DNA from: Phycisphaerales bacterium UBA7800
Lineage (GTDB): Bacteria; Planctomycetota; Phycisphaerae; Phycisphaerales; Phycisphaeraceae
NCBI GenBank assembly: GCA_002480565.1
Contig: DLCK01000005.1
Coordinates: 1-38,316, forward strand
Length of the DNA stretch: 38,316 nucleotides
Direction: 5' to 3'
Part shown: positions 34,440-38,316 of the stretch, piece after piece
Layout: each line of letters starts with the position of its first letter
How positions within the stretch are numbered: the first letter of the stretch is position 1
Translations under genes and position numbers: made by a program
Notes under the pieces: generated by a model
What the model was told of the DNA's origin: nothing
The model's input: only the letters and a program-made list of their open reading frames with translations
Databases searched by the model: none

Positions 34440-35801
34440 ATGCAAGACCATCGTTTTATTCTTTCGTCACAGGATATCCCTCACGCCTGGTACAACATCG
34501 CCGCCGACCTTCCGGAGTTGGTGCCCCCGCATTGTCATCCAGCGACGGGTAAGCCGTTGACACCGGATGACATGAAGCCGATCTTCCCCGACTCACTTAT
34601 TGAGCAGGAAGTCAGCACCGAGCGTTGGATTGAAATTCCCGATGAAGTCCGCGAAAAGCTTGCCATCTGGCGTCCGGCGCCATTGATCCGTGCGGTGAAC
34701 CTTGAAAAGCATCTTAAGACTCCTGCTCGAATCTACTACAAGAACGAAGGTGTCAGCCCCGCAGGATCGCATAAGCCCAACACCGCTGTCGCCCAGGCCT
34801 ACTACAACAAGCAGGCAGGTATCCGGCGGATTGCCACCGAGACGGGTGCCGGTCAATGGGGTTCGTCTTTGGCATTTGCCTGCGACCTGTTTGGTATTGA
34901 GTGCAAGGTCTACATGGTCAAGGTCAGCTATCACCAGAAACCCTACCGTCGAAGCCTGATGCAATTGTGGAATGCAACCTGCGTCGCTTCGCCCTCGCAG
35001 GACACCAACGTCGGTCGGCAAATCCTCGCCAAAGATCCCGACACCACCGGCTCACTGGGCATTGCCATCAGCGAAGCGGTCGAAGATGCAGCATCGCATG
35101 ATGACACCAACTATGCCCTGGGCAGCGTGCTTAACCATGTCTGCTTACATCAAACCATCATCGGCCTGGAACTCAAAAAGCAACTGGCATTGGCTGAAGA
35201 AGAAGTCGATATTCTCATCGGCTGTGCAGGCGGCGGCTCAAACCTTGCAGGCATCGTCTTCCCGTATGTCAAAGATGTACTCGACGGGCGAGGCCCCAAG
35301 CTCATTGCCTCCGAACCCTCAGCATGCCCGACTCTCACACGTGGCAAATATGCGTACGACTTTGGCGACAGTGTCGGCATGGCGCCCATGGCATGCATGT
35401 ACACCCTCGGTCATTCGTTCGTCCCATCAGGTATCCACGCAGGCGGACTCCGCTATCACGGTATGGCTCCCACACTGTCACTGCTGCATAAACTCGGTGC
35501 CATGGAAGCGCGATCCTATCACCAGAATGCTGCGTTTGAAGCGGGCGTCATGTTCGCTCGCACCGAAGGCATCTGTCCTGCGCCGGAAACGAATCACGCG
35601 ATCCGCGCAGCGATTGATGAAGCCCTCAAATGCAAAGAGACCGGCGAAGAAAAGTGCATCGTCTTTAACTTCTCAGGTCATGGGCATTTTGATTTGTACA
35701 GCTATGACAAGTACCTGGCTGGTGAGTTGGAAGATTATGACTTGCCGCAAGGAAACATTGACAAGGCGCTGGGTGAATTACCAGTCGCGCATGTGGATTA
35801 A
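34440..35801 (+). CDS. trpB: Tryptophan synthase beta chain, TrpB2 type
   Basis: PLP enzyme that joins indole and L-serine to make tryptophan. The 453-aa length, the long N-terminal extension and the motif AGSHKPNTA with the PLP lysine at Lys112 identify the TrpB2 subfamily, which does not form the usual TrpA complex. The phosphate-binding loop GCAGGGSNLAG and GSHKPN are intact, and so is HAGGLRYHGMAP, typical of TrpB2. AAGGA lies 8 bases before the ATG. There is no trpA or other trp gene nearby, so it is a stand-alone gene, possibly for indole salvage or serine deamination. It ends 21 bases before a REP palindrome that can also serve as its terminator. Confidence 0.94.
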   Translation: MQDHRFILSSQDIPHAWYNIAADLPELVPPHCHPATGKPLTPDDMKPIFPDSLIEQEVSTERWIEIPDEVREKLAIWRPAPLIRAVNLEKHLKTPARIYYKNEGVSPAGSHKPNTAVAQAYYNKQAGIRRIATETGAGQWGSSLAFACDLFGIECKVYMVKVSYHQKPYRRSLMQLWNATCVASPSQDTNVGRQILAKDPDTTGSLGIAISEAVEDAASHDDTNYALGSVLNHVCLHQTIIGLELKKQLALAEEEVDILIGCAGGGSNLAGIVFPYVKDVLDGRGPKLIASEPSACPTLTRGKYAYDFGDSVGMAPMACMYTLGHSFVPSGIHAGGLRYHGMAPTLSLLHKLGAMEARSYHQNAAFEAGVMFARTEGICPAPETNHAIRAAIDEALKCKETGEEKCIVFNFSGHGHFDLYSYDKYLAGELEDYDLPQGNIDKALGELPVAHVD

Positions 35802-35822
35802 TGGACACAAAACGTTAAGACA

Positions 35823-35858
35823 GCCCCGGGGACTAAAGTCCCTCGGGCTTTATTTCAA
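35823..35858 (-). repeat. REP-like palindrome 4 (head type A), left arm of REPIN 1
   Basis: On the + strand GCCCCGGGGACT, 2-base loop, AGTCCCTCGGGC and then TTTATTTC; on the - strand it begins with the type A head TTGAAATAAAGCCCG. The hairpin plus T-rich tail may also terminate trpB. Confidence 0.85.
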
Positions 35859-35912
35859 GGTTCGTTGCGTTTTGGGCGCAGATATTTGTGACTTGCATGT
35901 TGTGTCCGCATG

Positions 35913-35948
35913 CACATTAAAGCCCGTGGGACTTCAGTCCCCGGGGCT
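35913..35948 (+). repeat. REP-like palindrome 5 (head type B), right arm of REPIN 1
   Basis: Head CACATTAAAGCCCG (35913-35926), then GCCC-gt-GGGACT, 2-base loop, AGTCCC-cg-GGGC. The stem sequence matches palindrome 4 in inverted orientation. Confidence 0.85.
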
Positions 35949-36001
35949 GCCTTGTTAAAAAACTTCTTTACAACATCATTGGATTAAAATACATTTCTCC
36001 C

Positions 36002-36649
36002 ATGTCCGGGATCAACCCCAATGCGTGGCATAATTTCTACCACTGTGTCGGTGGAACCTATGGCACATGGCTCTGCGGAGACCCGCGTGGCTTTCGCAGT
36101 TACCAACACCGAACCCATGTCGATGGTGATTACAAAAACCTGCCGCCCGAAGGTGTCTACGCACCCATCTTTGAATACAGTCTCAAACAACTCAAGTATC
36201 CGCCGGTCAAACTCACGGTGATACAAAGACAGATCCTCTGTCATGCCATGATTCAACGCATGCTTGATGACGAATGTGAACCCATCGCACTTGCAATTGA
36301 GATCAATCATTTCCATCTGCTGGCACGTTTTGTTCCCATGCAAATGAACCAACGCAACCAACACAGTGATGCCATCATCCATGATGGACGCGATCCGGCA
36401 CCAAGACATTACCTCGGACGCGCACGCCAGGCTGGATCGTATGCGCTAGGCCAACGCAAACTCAAACCGCAAAGTCCGGTGTGGGGGTTGCGACCGGGTT
36501 GTAAACCAATCCGGTCACGGGATCATCAACTCAAAGTTGCCCGGTACATCAAGAGACATAACGATCACGGGGCAGCGGTCTGGCATATCAAACTGGGATT
36601 CTTGTTTGATGTGAATAGGTTAGCAAGGGAACCTGACCCCGGGGGTTGA
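36002..36649 (+). CDS. REP-associated tyrosine transposase-like protein (Y1/HUH)
   Basis: A 215-aa protein of the Y1 transposase (IS200-like) fold, RAYT type. The N-terminus has TYGTWLCGDPRGFRS, a strong mark of this group. The HUH metal site is His103-Phe-His105 in INHFHLLARF. The likely nucleophile is Tyr182 in VARYIKRHN, followed by GAAVW. In between, YLGRARQAGSYAL matches the usual helix. Such enzymes nick and join single-stranded REP hairpins. It is flanked on both sides by REPIN-like pairs, and its stop codon lies inside the right-hand palindrome. The ATG at 36002 has no clear ribosome site. The sequence looks intact. Activity is inferred from motifs. Confidence 0.8.
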   Translation: MSGINPNAWHNFYHCVGGTYGTWLCGDPRGFRSYQHRTHVDGDYKNLPPEGVYAPIFEYSLKQLKYPPVKLTVIQRQILCHAMIQRMLDDECEPIALAIEINHFHLLARFVPMQMNQRNQHSDAIIHDGRDPAPRHYLGRARQAGSYALGQRKLKPQSPVWGLRPGCKPIRSRDHQLKVARYIKRHNDHGAAVWHIKLGFLFDVNRLAREPDPGG

Positions 36650-36671
36650 AACCCCACGGGCTTTATTTCAA
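36635..36671 (-). repeat. REP-like palindrome 6 (head type A), left arm of REPIN 2, holds the RAYT stop codon
   Basis: Type A head (reverse complement at 36657-36671) with hairpin CCCC-cg-GGGGTT... on one arm and GCCC-gt-GGGGTT on the other. The RAYT stop TGA is at 36647-36649, in the loop region. A TTTATTTC tail follows, so it may also terminate the RAYT gene. Confidence 0.83.
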
Positions 36672-36724
36672 TGTTCCAACGTGTTCAGCGCTGACATACT
36701 TATCTTGTGTGATGTGTCCATATG

Positions 36725-36760
36725 CACATTAAAGCCCGAGGGACTTGAGTCCCCGGGGTC
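36725..36760 (+). repeat. REP-like palindrome 7 (head type B), right arm of REPIN 2
   Basis: Head CACATTAAAGCCCG (36725-36738), then GCCC-ga-GGGACT, 2-base loop, AGTCCC-cg-GGG. It is nearly the same as palindrome 5. Confidence 0.84.
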
Positions 36761-36784
36761 GGATTGCCTTGACGCATCGCGCGT

Positions 36785-36821
36785 AAAAAAACAACCCTCG
36801 CTCAAGGAACGAGGGTTGTTT
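36785..36821 (-). terminator. Rho-independent terminator of groEL
   Basis: Read on the - strand, a perfect stem AACAACCCTCG / CGAGGGTTGTT with a short loop is followed by a T-run, 37 bases after the groEL stop codon. Confidence 0.9.
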
Positions 36822-36857
36822 GAATGCAATGCGTATTCACATGAATGGGAGTTGGAT

Positions 36858-38316
36858 TTAGTAACCCATTTCATCCATGCCCGGCGCGCCGCCGTCGTTT
36901 TTCTTTTCTTTGATTTCACTGACCACGGCATCGGTGGTGAGCAGCAGGCCGGAGATGCTTGCAGCGTTTTGCAGTGCAGCACGTTCAACCTTGGTGGGGA
37001 CGATGACGCCCATCTTGATCAGGTCACCGTATTCGTCGGTCAAGGCGTTGTAGCCGTAGGCTGCTTCCTTGGAGGCTTCGACGTTCTGAGCGACGACTGA
37101 GCCGTCCTGGCCGGCATTCTGAGCAATCTGCTTGATCGGAGCAGTCACTGCACGGTAAACGATCTGGGCACCGATCTTCACGTCGCCTGCAAGGTCCAGC
37201 TTGTCGATGGCTTTGCGGGCACGAAGGACGGCGGTACCACCACCGGGAAGGATGCCTTCTTCGACGGCAGCGCGACAAGCGTGCACAGCATCTTCGACAC
37301 GGGCCTTCTTTTCCTTCATTTCAGATTCGGTTGCAGCACCGACATTAATCTGAGCAACACCACCCGTAAGTTTAGCCAGACGTTCCTGCAGTTTTTCCTT
37401 GTCGTAATCGCTGGCGGTGCCATCGATCTGCTTCTTGATCATTTCGATGCGACCCTGGATATCCGATGTCTTGCCAGCACCATCAATAATGGTCGTGTTT
37501 TCCTTGTCGATGATGATCTTCTTGGCACGGCCCAGGTCGGAGAGTTCGAGCTTCTCAAGGTCGATGCCCAGTTCTTCCATGATCGCACGACCACCGGTGA
37601 GGGTGGCAATGTCATCGAGCATGGCTTTACGACGGTCACCAAAGCCAGGAGCCTTGACGGCAGCGACTTTAAGCACACCACGGAGCTTGTTGACAACCAG
37701 GGTTGCCAGGGCTTCACCGTCGATGTCTTCAGCGATGATGACGACGGACTTGCCGGCTTCGGCGATCTTGCCGAGGATGGGAACCAGATCCTTGGCGGAG
37801 CTGATTTTCTTTTCGTGGATCAGCACGTATGCGTCATCCATTTCCACTTCCATCGAAGCGGTGTCGGTGACGAAGTGCGGGGAGAGATAACCCTTGTCGA
37901 ACTGCATGCCTTCGACGAGGTCGACGTAGGTTTCCAGGCTCTTGCCTTCTTCGACGGTGATGACACCGTCTTTACCGACAGCATGAGTGCCTTTCTCATC
38001 CCCAAACATAGCTCGGGCAATAATGTCACCGATCTCTTTATCTTGATTCGCAGCGCATGTCCCAACTTGTGCAACATCTTCACGTCCCTTGATGGGCTTG
38101 GAGAGCTTTTTGAGTTCAGCGACGATGGCGGTGACAGCCGCATCAATACCGCGCTTGACCTGATTGGGGTTGGCGCCGGCGGTGATGTTTTTGAGGCCTT
38201 CGGTGAAGATGGCTTCGGCGTAGACGGTAGCGGTGGTGGTGCCGTCGCCTGCATCCTTGGAGGACTTGGAAGCGACTTCCTTGACCATCTGAGCGCCCAT
38301 GTTCTCGAACTTGTCT
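36858..38316 (-). CDS. groEL: Chaperonin GroEL, N-terminally cut by the window end
   Basis: 60-kDa chaperonin that folds proteins in a double ring with GroES. The frame runs off the window, so about the first 60 residues are missing; the visible part starts at DKFENMGAQMVKEVASK. Landmarks are GDGTTTATV (ATP site), EGMQFDKGYLSP, VKAPGFGDRRKAML, and KARVEDAVHACRAAVEEG with the ATPase Asp. Relative to E. coli there is an insertion of about seven residues (FGDEKGTHA region) before VGKDGVITVE, and Cys replaces the usual residue in VGTCAAN. The C-terminus is short, GGAPGMDEMGY, without the long GGM repeat. A groES gene, if linked, would lie beyond the window. The gene ends at a strong terminator. 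Confidence 0.97.
   Translation of the reverse strand, partial: DKFENMGAQMVKEVASKSSKDAGDGTTTATVYAEAIFTEGLKNITAGANPNQVKRGIDAAVTAIVAELKKLSKPIKGREDVAQVGTCAANQDKEIGDIIARAMFGDEKGTHAVGKDGVITVEEGKSLETYVDLVEGMQFDKGYLSPHFVTDTASMEVEMDDAYVLIHEKKISSAKDLVPILGKIAEAGKSVVIIAEDIDGEALATLVVNKLRGVLKVAAVKAPGFGDRRKAMLDDIATLTGGRAIMEELGIDLEKLELSDLGRAKKIIIDKENTTIIDGAGKTSDIQGRIEMIKKQIDGTASDYDKEKLQERLAKLTGGVAQINVGAATESEMKEKKARVEDAVHACRAAVEEGILPGGGTAVLRARKAIDKLDLAGDVKIGAQIVYRAVTAPIKQIAQNAGQDGSVVAQNVEASKEAAYGYNALTDEYGDLIKMGVIVPTKVERAALQNAASISGLLLTTDAVVSEIKEKKNDGGAPGMDEMGY

Larger units (their letters stand above)
35823..36760. mobile_element. REP/RAYT unit: transposase-like gene between two REPIN-like inverted pairs
   Basis: Composite of two inverted REP pairs (35823-35948 and 36635-36760, about 126 bases each) bracketing a Y1 transposase-like gene. 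Each pair has a type A copy on the - strand, a variable spacer and a type B copy on the + strand. The spacers share their ends (next to head A, and GTGTCC..ATGCACATT before head B) but differ in the middle. This arrangement matches REPIN-RAYT systems known mainly from Gammaproteobacteria. Mobility of the whole unit is not shown; the RAYT may only move REPs. Confidence 0.72.

Noticed and set aside
33323..34441. Longer form of the channel gene starting at the ATG at 34441
   Set aside because: It would overlap the start codon of divergent trpB and leave no promoter region for either gene; the extra 30 residues show no conserved feature. Not fully excluded.
34972..35958. 328-codon ORF on the + strand
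   Set aside because: It lies in another frame within trpB, whose protein is fully conserved; composition is Ser/Pro/Arg-rich as expected of a shadow frame.
35823..36760. CRISPR array
   Set aside because: The repeats alternate in orientation, are irregularly spaced and surround a gene; there are no equal spacers and no cas genes.

Overview
The window looks like chromosomal DNA of a free-living, carbohydrate-degrading bacterium. The best guess is a planctomycete of the Phycisphaerae type. This is an inference from the two pseudopilins with a C-terminal H-x10-DG motif, the many secreted enzymes without SusC/SusD genes, and the particular transposase-like protein family. No rRNA or other taxonomic marker is present. 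No tRNA, CRISPR array or prophage was seen.

Layout. (1) About 0.1-19.6 kb, all on the + strand, is a polysaccharide-utilisation cluster. It holds a GH43 beta-xylosidase translationally coupled to a 2-hydroxyacid dehydrogenase, a pseudopilin, a sodium:solute symporter and a very large exported heparinase II/III-type lyase. These are followed by a LacI regulator with a likely operator, an exported 772-aa protein I cannot assign, an exported alpha/beta-hydrolase (esterase-like), an exported tandem serine hydrolase and a GH127 beta-L-arabinofuranosidase. The set suggests degradation of a uronate-containing, xylose- and/or arabinose-containing glycan, with depolymerisation outside and sugar uptake by the symporter. 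(2) 19.8-25.9 kb on the - strand is a four-gene operon: exported enolase-superfamily epimerase, DapB/2,4-diaminopentanoate dehydrogenase-like oxidoreductase, NhaC-type transporter and gamma-glutamyltransferase. It points to catabolism of unusual peptides or amino acids. It is preceded by a sigma-54-type promoter and, one gene further, by a sigma-54 activator whose receiver domain lacks the phosphoacceptor Asp. A 17-bp palindrome occurs on both sides of the activator gene. (3) 27.5-31.6 kb on the + strand has a second pseudopilin, a second, divergent gamma-glutamyltransferase, a BPL_N/glutamine-amidotransferase-like exported protein and a small membrane protein. (4) 31.7-35.8 kb holds general genes: an MDR-family oxidoreductase, NfeD-like protein, a TrkA-N ion-channel protein with an abnormal selectivity filter, and stand-alone TrpB2. 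(5) 35.8-36.8 kb is a REP/RAYT unit: a Y1 (HUH) transposase-like gene bracketed by two REPIN-like inverted pairs of palindromes. Three further solitary copies of the palindrome lie between genes of the polysaccharide cluster. (6) 36.8-38.3 kb is groEL on the - strand, cut by the window end, with a strong terminator.

The most interesting signals are the REPIN-flanked RAYT gene with two classes of REP head, and the Asp-less sigma-54 activator with its candidate enhancer palindromes and target operon.
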